Shown here: in pieces, positions 1 through 7,227 of the stretch
How the letters are laid out: every line of letters starts with the position of its first letter
Numbering within the stretch: the first letter of the stretch is position 1
DNA from: DASVHF01 sp036382695
Lineage (GTDB): Bacteria; Patescibacteriota; Microgenomatia; Woykebacterales; RBG-16-39-9b
NCBI GenBank assembly: GCA_036382695.1
Contig: DASVHF010000004.1
Span: 1 to 27,375, forward strand
Reading direction: 5' to 3'
Length of the DNA stretch: 27,375 nucleotides
Made by a program: the position numbers and the translations under genes
Notes under the pieces: generated by a model
The model's input: the letters and a program-made list of their open reading frames with translations, nothing else
Told to the model about the DNA's origin: nothing
Database searches by the model: none

Positions 1-103
1 TAAGTCTTCTCAAAGCATCTTTAGACAGATCAGCAGCTTTAACTTCTGGTAGTGGAACAATCTTGTAGGCTCGCATATACGAGCCATTGTACATACCCTT
101 CAT
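1..103 (-). CDS. Partial ORF, possible N-terminus of a transposase/integrase
   Basis: An open frame reads leftward from an ATG at 103 off the window edge, giving about 34 residues (begins MKGMYNGSYMRAYKIVPLPE, then a K/A/L/R-rich helix). An in-frame TGA lies just upstream, and other in-frame ATGs at 94 and 76 could be the true start. I recall similar N-termini (a short strand, PLP, then a basic helix) on DDE-type integrase proteins common in CPR genomes, but too little is visible to prove it. The possible element end at 131-141 supports this reading. It could equally be an unrelated small gene. Confidence 0.35.
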   Translation of the reverse strand, partial: MKGMYNGSYMRAYKIVPLPEVKAADLSKDALRRL

Positions 104-141
104 GCAGTATCAACCGTTCTGCATGTATCGGGTCCTAGACA
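101..141 (-). repeat. Inverted repeat and possible insertion-sequence terminus
   Basis: A perfect 7-bp inverted repeat (CATGCAG 101-107 and CTGCATG 119-125) lies directly upstream of the partial ORF. Read on the minus strand, the segment starting at 141 begins TGTCTAGGACC; elements of the IS481 type often begin with TGT. The other end lies outside the window, so this is only a candidate boundary. Confidence 0.25.
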
Positions 142-185
142 TTTACTATAAAATAAAAATCTGGTCAGAAATCATTAACCAATGG

Positions 186-755
186 TTATTTTGAAATCTC
201 AAGAAGCTCTTGGAGAACAATCGGTAGTGATGTAACACCATCACTACCGCTAAAATGACCAAATCCGTTTACCACGATTGTTTTCGAACTTAGATTCTTC
301 TTGAAACTAACACTATTTTCGACGGGTACGTATGAGTCGTCCTCTGAATGAATTGCGACAAATTTTTCACATTTCTTCTTTACTTCATCCCAAAGTATCG
401 GTTCATGGAAAAAGTTTTTTAACTCTTTATACTTTAACGGGTTATCAAAAGCGGCCACTAACACTGCTCCGCCAATAGATGCTTTCTTTGGTAATCTCTC
501 TAGAAATCGTAAAATAGTTATACAGCCCAAGGAATGTCCAATCATAAACGTATTTTTGTCGACTTCACCAGCGATTGTCCCCAGGTATGGCACCCATCGA
601 GATTGCTCTGGTTGGTTGGTGTTTGGCATTGCTGGTACCTGCGCACTCCAGCCTCGATTTACCATTTCGGCTGCGAGCCACGGAAACCAGCCCTCCTCCG
701 GACGGCCTTCCCAACCATGAATGATGATTAATCTTTTCTTAAACTCGTTTTTCAT
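186..755 (-). CDS. RBBP9/YdeN-family alpha/beta serine hydrolase
   Basis: The 189-residue protein starts with the IIHGWEG strand-loop typical of the YdeN/RBBP9 family and carries the nucleophile elbow GHSLG, with Ser at about residue 75. An acidic residue in the HSEDDSYVP segment and His in GFGHFSG complete a plausible Ser-Asp-His triad. The length matches the family (about 180-190). No signal peptide is visible, so it should be cytoplasmic; the substrate is unknown for most members. Its ATG overlaps the TGA of the upstream 42-residue ORF (ATGA), which suggests translational coupling and co-transcription from the promoter at 890-918. Confidence 0.85.
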   Translation of the reverse strand: MKNEFKKRLIIIHGWEGRPEEGWFPWLAAEMVNRGWSAQVPAMPNTNQPEQSRWVPYLGTIAGEVDKNTFMIGHSLGCITILRFLERLPKKASIGGAVLVAAFDNPLKYKELKNFFHEPILWDEVKKKCEKFVAIHSEDDSYVPVENSVSFKKNLSSKTIVVNGFGHFSGSDGVTSLPIVLQELLEISK

Positions 756-880
756 AAATCAGTTTCTTCAATTTTATAACTTTTTTTAAGTTTAGACATC
801 CCCACTTTATGAACTTTAATTGCTGCCGCTTTTTTATTAATTACACCACCAATAACAGTATTATAAATTTTCTTTTTCAT
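752..880 (-). CDS. Small basic protein of 42 residues, coupled to the hydrolase
   Basis: The frame from ATG 880 to TGA 752 encodes 42 residues starting MKKKIYNTVIGGVINKKAAA; about a quarter are Lys, and there is no Cys or Trp. Two things support it as a real gene: a consensus promoter (TTGACA, 17-nt spacer, TACAAT) ends 9 nt upstream of the ATG, and its stop overlaps the hydrolase start as ATGA. No Shine-Dalgarno site is visible, consistent with a leaderless mRNA. I do not recognise the family. Nucleic-acid or membrane-surface binding is possible from the charge alone. It could also merely be a leader peptide for the hydrolase. Confidence 0.55.
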   Translation of the reverse strand: MKKKIYNTVIGGVINKKAAAIKVHKVGMSKLKKSYKIEETDL

Positions 881-889
881 CGCGAAGAA

Positions 890-918
890 ATTGTAGGTTT
901 TGGTTGAGAGTTTGTCAA
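890..918 (-). promoter_or_regulatory. Sigma-70 promoter for the 42-aa ORF and hydrolase
   Basis: On the minus strand a perfect -35 TTGACA (918-913) is followed by 17 nt and a -10 TACAAT (895-890). Only 9 nt separate the -10 from the ATG at 880, so the transcript should start at or within a few bases of the start codon. Confidence 0.7.
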
Positions 919-931
919 AAGAGGAGTTTGG

Positions 932-1639
932 TCACTTCGCAGTAATGGTGAACTTACTAGTATTGTAGAGAAGTGTAAACAAGTTTTTAGTTTTTGGCAC
1001 AAAGAAGATAACCGTACCAGTGACTGTTTCGTCTGCATTAACCTGTTGATCTCGAAGTTCAACTTTACCCTTAGGTAGATCAAAACTGTTCGCTAAGTAC
1101 GGTGCGGCAGTAGTGTAATATGGATAGGCTTTGTTTTCATCGTCTTTTAATTTAAGGTTGAATATTGAAAAATATAGCGTTTGTTTACTAGAATTTTTAA
1201 CTGTTAAGTCTATTAAAAGAAAGTCGTTTGCATCAGCTGAAGGCTCAGAGAATATTTTCGACGTGTAATGACTTACATTCCCAACAGATGGCGTCAGCTC
1301 CCCTTGTGCCTGGGCAGAAGCCGTAGCCTCTCTCAAGGATTTTTCCAGGAATACGACCCTGGATTTTAAATTAGTGTTTTCTTTTCCCAACTCTGCTAGC
1401 TGGGCACTCTGAGAAGCCATCTTATCTTCTAGTGAGTTTTTATCTCCGCTAAGTCCTCGCACCTTACCCTGCTGCCATAGATATACTCCTGCTACTGCGG
1501 TAATAATCAAAACAACGGCTATAACAATGGTGATAATAATTGGTTTTTTGTTACCCTTAGGTTTAGGGGGTGGTGAGGCTTCGGATTTCAGAACCTCGGC
1601 TTCTGGAGTTTTTTGCGGTTCTTGAGCAGTTTCTTCCAT
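932..1639 (-). CDS. Membrane-anchored DUF4352-like protein
   Basis: The 235-residue protein has a Pro/Lys-rich cytoplasmic N-terminus, one transmembrane helix at about residues 33-54 (PIIITIVIAVVLIITAVAG), a coiled-coil stretch (about 65-110) and a C-terminal beta-rich domain (about 115-235). That last domain, with FLLIDLTVKNSSKQ and later VTGTVIFFVP segments, resembles the DUF4352 immunoglobulin-like fold seen on many Gram-positive and CPR surface proteins. Topology would place the domain outside the membrane. The role is unknown; such proteins are thought to act at the cell envelope. A -35/-10 pair lies just upstream. Confidence 0.7.
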   Translation of the reverse strand: MEETAQEPQKTPEAEVLKSEASPPPKPKGNKKPIIITIVIAVVLIITAVAGVYLWQQGKVRGLSGDKNSLEDKMASQSAQLAELGKENTNLKSRVVFLEKSLREATASAQAQGELTPSVGNVSHYTSKIFSEPSADANDFLLIDLTVKNSSKQTLYFSIFNLKLKDDENKAYPYYTTAAPYLANSFDLPKGKVELRDQQVNADETVTGTVIFFVPKTKNLFTLLYNTSKFTITAK

Positions 1640-1649
1640 CGCTGAAAAA

Positions 1650-1678
1650 CTCTAACACAAACTAGCGTTGTTTTGCAA
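1650..1678 (-). promoter_or_regulatory. Candidate promoter of the DUF4352-like gene
   Basis: TTGCAA (1678-1673), a 17-nt spacer and TTAGAG (1655-1650) precede the ATG by 10 nt. The -10 is weak, but spacing and position repeat the near-leaderless pattern seen at several other genes here. Confidence 0.45.
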
Positions 1679-1686
1679 TACATACA

Positions 1687-1715
1687 CAAAAAGAAAAGAG
1701 CCTTGTGGCCCTTTC
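1687..1715 (-). terminator. Intrinsic terminator of groESL
   Basis: On the minus strand GAAAGGGCC, a short ACAA loop and GGCTCTTTTC are followed by a run of T. The stem has one G-T wobble. It lies about 37 nt beyond the groEL stop and upstream of the DUF4352-like gene. Confidence 0.75.
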
Positions 1716-1751
1716 CGATTATTCATTCTTAATTCAAAAATTATTACTTCT

Positions 1752-3374
1752 TTAGTATTCGCCCATTCCACCTGGCGGCATGCCAGGTGTAGCTTCTTTC
1801 TTTTCTTCCGGAATATCTGTCACTAATGCTTCAGTAGTCAACACCATCATTGCAGTTGAATAGGCGTTTTGCAGCGCAGTTCGTGTTACCTTGACTGGAT
1901 CGATGACCCCTGCTTTTACCAAATCTTCAAATTTACCAGTCAATGCGTTGAAACCTTTGTCGCCTTCACTTTTTTCTACTTCGCGTACCACCCAACCAGC
2001 ATCCGCGCCTGCGTTTGCGGCAAGTACCTTAAGTGGCTCGCGGAGAGCATGTTGCAATATCTTAATTCCAACCACCTCGTCTCCGCTTACCTTTACAGAA
2101 TTTAATAGCCCAGCTGCCCTAATCAAAGCGACTTCGCCACCAACCACATAACCTTCTTCGATCGCCGCCTTTGTCGCCTGCACGGCGTCGTTGACTCGTT
2201 CTTTCTTTTCTTTAAGTTCAACTTCGGTCGCTGCCCCAACATTTACTACTGCTACTCCCCCAGAAAGTTTGGCTAGACGTTCTTCTAGTTTTTCCTTGTC
2301 AAAATCACTAGTAGTTTTCTCGATCTGTTTTTTGATCTGAGCAATTCTCGCATCGATTTTAATTTTTGCTCCTTTACCACCAACAATAATTGTATTGTCT
2401 TTGTCAGACGTAATCTTATCAGCCTTACCTAACATCTCAGGAGTAACTGAATCAAACTTGATTCCAGTATCTTCACTAATCATCGTTCCACCAGTCAAAA
2501 CAGCAATATCCTCAAGCATTTCTTTTCTTCTGTCCCCAAATCCTGGTGCTTTGACCGCTAAAATATTCATTGTCCCGCGTATCTTGTTAACCACCAATGT
2601 TGCCAACGCTTCGCCTTCAATATCATCGGCGATTATCACCAGCTCTTTGGCGGTTTGAACTAATTTTTCTAGTAGCGGGAGGAGGTCAGCGATAGCGGTT
2701 ATTTTCTTATCAGTAATCAAAATATGGGGGTTTTCAATACTTGCTTCCATTTTGGCCGGATCAGTAACAAAATATGTGGAAACAAACCCACGGTCAAATT
2801 CCATACCTTCTTTATACTCAACATTTGTCTCCAGACCCTTTGATTCTTCAACGGTTACAACTCCATCGTTACCCACCCTTTCTAGGGCCTCAGCGATCAA
2901 ATTACCAATTGTCGGATCTGCTGCGGAAATAGTGGCTAGCTGAGCCTTTTCCTCCCTCGAAGAAACCTTTTTTGCTGCCTTTTTAAGGGCCTCCACAACC
3001 ACGTTTACACCTGCCTCAAGACCACGTTTCATAGTCATTGGATTTGTCCCAGCAGTGATGTTTTTCAAACCTTCTTCAGCAATTGCCTGGGCTAAAATCG
3101 TCGCAGTAGTAGTTCCATCTCCAGCAACATCATTAGTTTTTGAAGCGGCCTCTTTAATAAGTTGAGCACCCATGTTTTCGTAAGGGTCCTCTAGTTCAAT
3201 TTCTTTAGCTACAGTCACACCGTCATGAACTACATTTGGTGCTCCCCATTTTTTATCTAGGGCGACGTTGCGGCCTTTTGGACCTAAAGTAGTCGAAACG
3301 GCGTTAGCCAGTTTATTTATACCGGTTAATAATTTTTTTCTAGCTTCGTCTGAGTAAGCAAGTTGTTTTGCCAT
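1752..3374 (-). CDS. groEL: Chaperonin GroEL (60 kDa, Hsp60)
   Basis: This ATP-driven folding chamber works with the GroES lid encoded just upstream. The start at 3374 (MAKQLAYSDEARKKLL) fits the family; an in-frame extension to 3431 reads through the groES-groEL spacer and looks spurious. That gives 540 residues, the usual length. Hallmarks are LGPKGRNVALDKKWGAPNVVHDG, the nucleotide motif VAGDGTTTAT, and the apical KAPGFGDRRKEML segment. The C-terminus ends GMPPGGMGEY, a short version of the usual GGM tail. It is transcribed with groES and ends at the hairpin terminator at about 1700. Heat-shock control is plausible, but no CIRCE element is present. Confidence 0.98.
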   Translation of the reverse strand: MAKQLAYSDEARKKLLTGINKLANAVSTTLGPKGRNVALDKKWGAPNVVHDGVTVAKEIELEDPYENMGAQLIKEAASKTNDVAGDGTTTATILAQAIAEEGLKNITAGTNPMTMKRGLEAGVNVVVEALKKAAKKVSSREEKAQLATISAADPTIGNLIAEALERVGNDGVVTVEESKGLETNVEYKEGMEFDRGFVSTYFVTDPAKMEASIENPHILITDKKITAIADLLPLLEKLVQTAKELVIIADDIEGEALATLVVNKIRGTMNILAVKAPGFGDRRKEMLEDIAVLTGGTMISEDTGIKFDSVTPEMLGKADKITSDKDNTIIVGGKGAKIKIDARIAQIKKQIEKTTSDFDKEKLEERLAKLSGGVAVVNVGAATEVELKEKKERVNDAVQATKAAIEEGYVVGGEVALIRAAGLLNSVKVSGDEVVGIKILQHALREPLKVLAANAGADAGWVVREVEKSEGDKGFNALTGKFEDLVKAGVIDPVKVTRTALQNAYSTAMMVLTTEALVTDIPEEKKEATPGMPPGGMGEY

Positions 3375-3458
3375 ATTGTCTCTTGTTGTCGGCAGTGACC
3401 GGTAACAAGTAGCAAGTGACAAGTTGGACAATACTTGTTACCTGTTACTTATCACTTT
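3375..3458 (-). repeat. Imperfect inverted repeat in the groES-groEL spacer
   Basis: The 84-bp spacer is built from near-repeats of a GTAACAAGT-like word. Arms such as ACAAGTAGCAAGTGACAAG (3404-3422) and ACTTGTTACC plus TGTTACTTATCACTT (3434-3458) are roughly complementary, so the mRNA could fold into a long imperfect hairpin between the two cistrons. It does not end in a T run, so it is not a terminator. Confidence 0.6.
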
Positions 3459-3761
3459 TCACTCTAAGATTGCCATCACGTCTTCGAATTTGACTAGTTT
3501 AAGCTCTTTCCCTTCAACCTTTATTTCATCTCCGCCCCATTTTTTATATAGAACAGTATCTCCAGCTTTAAATTCTGCTTTTTCCTCATGATCAGGGTGT
3601 TTTATGGGCGCTCCGACTGAAAGAACTTTTCCTTGAGCAGGTTTTTCCTGGGCGGTGTCGGGCAAAACTATACCAGAAGCAGTTACTTCTTCCGCTTCTT
3701 GCGGTTCGATTAGCGCATATCCAGCCAATGGTTTAATTTTTGTTTTTACTTTCGAAGTCAT
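3459..3761 (-). CDS. groES: Co-chaperonin GroES (10 kDa)
   Basis: The 100-residue protein is the heptameric lid of the GroEL chamber. It contains the IKPLAGYALIEPQEAEEVTASGI N-terminal strand, the mobile loop (about 22-40) and the conserved TVLYKKWGGDEIKVEGKELKLV C-terminal block. Length is near the family norm of 94-100. Start at 3761 is the only sensible ATG, and it lacks a Shine-Dalgarno site. It is the first gene of groES-groEL behind a strong promoter that overlaps the end of galU. Confidence 0.97.
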   Translation of the reverse strand: MTSKVKTKIKPLAGYALIEPQEAEEVTASGIVLPDTAQEKPAQGKVLSVGAPIKHPDHEEKAEFKAGDTVLYKKWGGDEIKVEGKELKLVKFEDVMAILE

Positions 3762-3835
3762 AATAGAAATTTAGAAAGTTACCGAGGCAGCTGCGAAGAC
3801 CTCAAATTCAAATCTATCAGTCTTACACAGATTTT

Positions 3836-3872
3836 GCTAAAAGATTTTAGCGGGGATCAGCAAATTTGTCAA
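3836..3872 (-). promoter_or_regulatory. groESL promoter with overlapping palindromic operator
   Basis: TTGACA (3872-3867), a 17-nt spacer and TAAAAT (3849-3844) form a near-consensus promoter; the galU stop codon TGA lies inside the -35 box. A perfect palindrome GCTAAAAGATTTTAGC (3836-3851, 7-bp arms) covers the -10 and the predicted start point, a good position for a repressor. The HrcA site CIRCE is absent. Confidence 0.7.
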
Positions 3873-4756
3873 GTCCCCTTGGGTTTTTTTACTTTTTCCT
3901 CAAGATAATCAACGAACTCTTTACCAAATTCTGGATTGCTAATAGCAAAATCGACTACTGTTTTTAGATAGCCAAGTTTATTCCCAGTATCGTAATAAGT
4001 ACCGTTTTTAATTTCCACACCATAGACTTTTTCTTTTACTGCCAATTCGCTTATCGCATCGGCCAACCAAAGCTCTCCTCCTTTTCCTGGTTTGAGATTC
4101 TCAATTATCGGAATTATTTGCGGGGTTAACAAAAAACCAGAAACAGAGGCAAGGTCGGATGCGGTGTAAGATGGTCCAGGTTTTTCTCTCAGCTTTTTTA
4201 CTTGAATTACCCTTTCGTCTACTTTCGGTCCTTCTAAGAATCCATATTTATTTTTATCCTCTTCTTTAGATGTCCGGATTGCTGATAGTACCGACCCACC
4301 AAATTTCTCGTAAACATCAATCATTTGGGCTGCCCGGGGTGGATCGGAATAAATAAAATCGTCGCCCCACAAAACCAAAAATGGTTCGTTTTCAACCAAA
4401 TGCTTTGCGGTTCGTATGGGAATCGCAGTTCCGTATGGCCCCTTTTGTCTTACGTAAATAAAATTGGCAAGTTTTGCCAGTTTGCGAATCTCTTCAAGTT
4501 GCTCCCTCTTCCCGACTTTTTCCAAGAAATATTCTACATCATAGGTGCGATCAAAATGATCCTCAATCGCCCGTTTTGAAGGACCAGTCACGATAATGAT
4601 ATCTTCGATTCCGCTAGCTACCGCCTCTTCAACCACATATTGAATTACTGGCTTATCGACTACTGGCAGCATTTCCTTCGGCATAGCCTTTGTCTGCGGC
4701 AAGAAACGAGTCCCATACCCAGCTGCTGGAATTATGACTTTGGTCACTTTTTTCAT
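3869..4756 (-). CDS. galU: UTP-glucose-1-phosphate uridylyltransferase
   Basis: The enzyme makes UDP-glucose from UTP and glucose-1-phosphate, feeding glycan and envelope polymer synthesis. The 295-residue protein has the nucleotidyltransferase signature AAGYGTRFLPQTKAMPKEML (residues 11-30), with catalytic Arg and Lys, the metal-binding LWGDDF motif (about 128-135) and the sugar-binding VSGFLLTPQI and LWLADAI segments. The length is typical of bacterial GalU. It is transcribed divergently from the NYN gene. Its stop lies in the -35 box of groES. Confidence 0.96.
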   Translation of the reverse strand: MKKVTKVIIPAAGYGTRFLPQTKAMPKEMLPVVDKPVIQYVVEEAVASGIEDIIIVTGPSKRAIEDHFDRTYDVEYFLEKVGKREQLEEIRKLAKLANFIYVRQKGPYGTAIPIRTAKHLVENEPFLVLWGDDFIYSDPPRAAQMIDVYEKFGGSVLSAIRTSKEEDKNKYGFLEGPKVDERVIQVKKLREKPGPSYTASDLASVSGFLLTPQIIPIIENLKPGKGGELWLADAISELAVKEKVYGVEIKNGTYYDTGNKLGYLKTVVDFAISNPEFGKEFVDYLEEKVKKPKGT

Positions 4757-4881
4757 TTTGTCTTCCTATAAATGAAGTTTCTTTTGCTAGCTAAAAAGTG
4801 TTTTTAATGTTATCATATCAGGAAGCTAAAGTGCAATGTAACTATGACCCATGATACTTTATTTGAAGGGGGGTGTCATCC
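4757..4881. promoter_or_regulatory. Divergent promoter region, galU / NYN-tsaD
   Basis: The 125-bp gap is AT-rich between two divergent genes and must hold both promoters. Candidates on the galU side are TTACAT, 18 nt, TATGAT within the reverse of about 4812-4841. No single pair stands out for the rightward genes. The GGGGGG run at about 4868-4873 is the likely ribosome-binding site for the downstream GTG at 4882. Confidence 0.35.
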
Positions 4882-5430
4882 GTGCGAAAAAATCCGTACC
4901 AACGAGTAGGTGTGTTTGTTGACGTTCAAAATATGTACTACTCGGCAAAAAATTTATACAGGGCAAAAGTAAATTTCGCTAAAATATTAGAGGATGCGAT
5001 AGGCGGTCGGCAACTTATTCGAGCGGTTGCTTATGTCGTCCGCGCTGAAGAACCTCTGGAACAAACTTTCTTCGATGCTTTGGAAAAGTCTGGTTTTGAA
5101 GTTAAAGTGAAAGATATCCAGATTTTCCCTGGTGGAGTCAAAAAGGCCGACTGGGATGTAGGTGTTGTTATCGATATGATTCGGCTTTCGAATAAGCTAG
5201 ACGTGATGGTACTTATATCTGGAGATGGTGATTATGTTCCAGCAGTTGAGTTTTTGCGTAACCAGGGCCATCGAGTAGAAGTAATGGGTTTTGGTCCTAG
5301 CACTTCTAATAAACTAAAATCGGAGTCTGACGAATTCATTGATCTAGACGTTGATCACCAAAAATATCTCCTTACCACCAGACCTAACCGGAAATCCAAA
5401 TTTGGGCCGATCAGTAAAAGGGTTGGGTAA
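4882..5430 (+). CDS. NYN (PIN-like) domain protein, LabA/DUF88 family
   Basis: The 182-residue protein has the three acidic motifs of NYN nucleases: VGVFVDVQNMYYSA near the N-terminus, KADWDVGVVIDMI in the middle and ISGDGDYVPAVEFL, followed by the GHRVEVMGFG strand. The family is predicted to bind Mg2+ and cut RNA; the bacterial substrate is unknown. I place the start at GTG 4882 because the G-rich Shine-Dalgarno run ends 8-9 nt before it; GTG 4873 would overlap that run. Its stop TAA is followed at once by the tsaD ATG, so the two are co-translated or at least co-transcribed. Confidence 0.85.
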   Translation: MRKNPYQRVGVFVDVQNMYYSAKNLYRAKVNFAKILEDAIGGRQLIRAVAYVVRAEEPLEQTFFDALEKSGFEVKVKDIQIFPGGVKKADWDVGVVIDMIRLSNKLDVMVLISGDGDYVPAVEFLRNQGHRVEVMGFGPSTSNKLKSESDEFIDLDVDHQKYLLTTRPNRKSKFGPISKRVG

Positions 5431-6549
5431 ATGAAGATTTTGGGTATTGAAACTAGCTGTGACGAAACAGCGGCAGCTATTGTTGCTGATGGTTCGGAGA
5501 TTTTATCTAACATACTCACTTCATCACTCCCCTTTCACTCAAAAACTGGTGGGATAATACCAGAAATCGCTGCTAGAGAGCAAATAAAAAGTATAATTCC
5601 AGTAATTGAAGAAGCTGTTAAGCAGTCGAGCTGTAAACCACTTCGCGATTTTCAACCCCTTCGTGGTTTACAAGCTAGGAGTAAAAGGAGCTCGATTTCT
5701 CGGTCGGTCGATGGTTATAAAACTAGCATAGACGCTATCGCTGTAACTTACGGTCCGGGCTTGATTGGATCACTTCTAGTCGGTGTTGAAGCTGCGAGGG
5801 TACTCTCTTACGTATTGGATAAACCGCTTATTCCAGTTAATCATCTTATCGGCCATCTTTATTCTGCTTGGCTCCAAGCCCCTAAACCGCCAAAATTTCC
5901 AGTTATTGCTCTTATTGTATCAGGAGGTCATACTGAACTTCTACTTGTTAGGAGTCACGGTCGTTGGAAACATTTGGGTGGTACAAAAGACGATGCTGCC
6001 GGTGAAGCATTCGATAAAACAGCCCGCCTTCTAGGATTAGGATACCCCGGCGGCCCAGCTATAGAAAAGGCCTCTCTTTCTGGGAATCCATCTAAATTTA
6101 ACTTACCTCGCCCATTGATTAATGAACCAAGTTACGATTTCTCTTTTAGTGGGCTTAAAACTGCTACTACCAACCTGGTTAATCAGTTGGCCGGTTCTTC
6201 AGTTACTCAAAAAATTAACACCAAAACAAAATCTCAAACCAGGTCTTTGACGAACCGCCAAATTATTGATTTATCTGCCTCTATCCAGGAAGCGGTTGTT
6301 GATGTGTTAGTAGCCAAAACCCTCAAAGCAGCTGGAAATTTTAACGCCCGCAATATTGTTTTAGGCGGTGGTGTTGCTGCCAATAAACGTTTGCGCGAGA
6401 AAATGATGTCCTCTTTTGGCAACCGCGTCTACTACTCAGAACCAAAATATTCTGTAGATAATGGTGCTATGATCGCCGCCGCTGCGTATTTTAATTTTTA
6501 TCCGGTATTTTGGGGGAAAGTAAAGGCTGACCCTTCTATTTTAATTTAA
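5431..6549 (+). CDS. tsaD: tRNA N6-adenosine threonylcarbamoyltransferase TsaD
   Basis: TsaD transfers threonylcarbamoyl to A37 of ANN-decoding tRNAs, with TsaB and TsaE (not in this window). The protein opens MKILGIETSCDETAAAI and has the iron-binding motif HLIGHLYSAW, the nucleotide loop LIVSGGHTEL, the GEAFDKTARLLGLGYPGGP block and the C-terminal VLGGGVAANKRLRE and YSVDNGAMIA motifs. At 372 residues it is about 30 longer than usual. The excess is at about residues 66-98, a Ser/Arg-rich stretch encoded by an imperfect palindrome between the AVKQ helix and SIDAIAVTYGPGL. The core is otherwise intact. Its stop codon overlaps the stop of the convergent kinase gene. Confidence 0.96.
   Translation: MKILGIETSCDETAAAIVADGSEILSNILTSSLPFHSKTGGIIPEIAAREQIKSIIPVIEEAVKQSSCKPLRDFQPLRGLQARSKRSSISRSVDGYKTSIDAIAVTYGPGLIGSLLVGVEAARVLSYVLDKPLIPVNHLIGHLYSAWLQAPKPPKFPVIALIVSGGHTELLLVRSHGRWKHLGGTKDDAAGEAFDKTARLLGLGYPGGPAIEKASLSGNPSKFNLPRPLINEPSYDFSFSGLKTATTNLVNQLAGSSVTQKINTKTKSQTRSLTNRQIIDLSASIQEAVVDVLVAKTLKAAGNFNARNIVLGGGVAANKRLREKMMSSFGNRVYYSEPKYSVDNGAMIAAAAYFNFYPVFWGKVKADPSILI
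5626..5695 (+). repeat. Palindromic in-frame insertion inside tsaD
   Basis: GTAAACCAC (5633-5641) pairs perfectly with GTGGTTTAC (5663-5671); flanking AGCT and AAGCT extend the stem with a bulge, and TCGAGCT (5626-5632) pairs with AGCTCGA (5689-5695) as an outer arm. The segment adds about 30 residues that TsaD proteins normally lack, without disrupting the frame. Confidence 0.6.
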
Positions 6550-7166
6550 ATATTTACTTGACTTATTCTTTTTTCAACTAGCGGGACGATCTGGAAAAAT
6601 CCCTCAGAAGCTTGGCAACTGTAGCTTACGTGCTGCTCTTCGGGAGATGGTATTCTGGTAGAGTAAGCTTCAAACTCAAAGAAATCTTTGTCTAAAATGA
6701 AGCCTTTCGTTTCCCCCCTTTCAATGGCAAGATTTTGTTTTTGTAATCGTTCGTAGCAAATCTCTTTAGGGCAATCTAGGTAGATTAGCAAGGAGCCTCC
6801 TCCGAAATCTTCAACAGTCTTTTTTAGAAGTTCTCTTTGCTCTCTTGTTTTTATATTAGCATCATAGATGCAAGCTTTACCAGATTTCACCAATTGTTCT
6901 ATCGTCTTAGTTGCCAGCTGAAAAACTTCAGTCGAGCTTTTCTTAAAAATTGTCGCTCTCGGAGATAAAAAGGAAGTCATGTCTTCTTCATTCAATATTG
7001 TGAGAGGAAATTTCTCCACTAGCTTACGGGCAAGAGTAGTCTTTCCAGAGCCTGGAATACCGACTAGAATAATAACAAGTGGCTTTTTAAATGATGTTGA
7101 TGGTCCTTTTAAAGTGCGGATATTATCCGCCGCGAGTGTTTCAAAATCTAAAAGCCCGTTGCTCAT
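6546..7166 (-). CDS. P-loop kinase (zeta-toxin / predicted-kinase family)
   Basis: The 206-residue protein has a Walker A loop GIPGSGKTT at residues 36-44 after the hydrophobic strand PLVIILV. A middle segment ACIYDANIKTREQRELL resembles the substrate/DxN region of AAA_33-type kinases, followed by LLIYLDCPKEICYERL, typical of the lid region in this group. Related proteins phosphorylate nucleosides, sugars or UDP-GlcNAc; the substrate here is unknown. No antitoxin-like partner is adjacent, so a housekeeping kinase is more likely than a toxin. It converges on tsaD (overlapping stops) and diverges from valS. Confidence 0.75.
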   Translation of the reverse strand: MSNGLLDFETLAADNIRTLKGPSTSFKKPLVIILVGIPGSGKTTLARKLVEKFPLTILNEEDMTSFLSPRATIFKKSSTEVFQLATKTIEQLVKSGKACIYDANIKTREQRELLKKTVEDFGGGSLLIYLDCPKEICYERLQKQNLAIERGETKGFILDKDFFEFEAYSTRIPSPEEQHVSYSCQASEGFFQIVPLVEKRISQVNI

Positions 7167-7190
7167 AAATAATAGTTTACCAAACCAAGT

Positions 7191-7219
7191 TTGCGCCTAC
7201 TAGTAGTCAACGGTATAAT
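7191..7219 (+). promoter_or_regulatory. valS promoter giving a leaderless mRNA
   Basis: TTGCGC (7191-7196), 17 nt and a perfect TATAAT (7214-7219) precede the ATG at 7228 by only 8 nt. The predicted transcription start falls at about 7225-7228 and no Shine-Dalgarno site fits in between. Confidence 0.7.
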
Positions 7220-7227
7220 AGCCTGTC

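Noticed and set aside
3375..3431. N-terminal extension of GroEL by 19 residues
   Set aside because: It reads through the repetitive spacer; the family start MAKQ at 3374 is exact.
3762..3868. CIRCE heat-shock operator before groES
   Set aside because: No TTAGCACTC-N9-GAGTGCTAA; the palindrome present is different.
6546..7166. Zeta toxin of a toxin-antitoxin system
   Set aside because: The kinase core fits, but there is no adjacent epsilon-like antitoxin and the context is core housekeeping.
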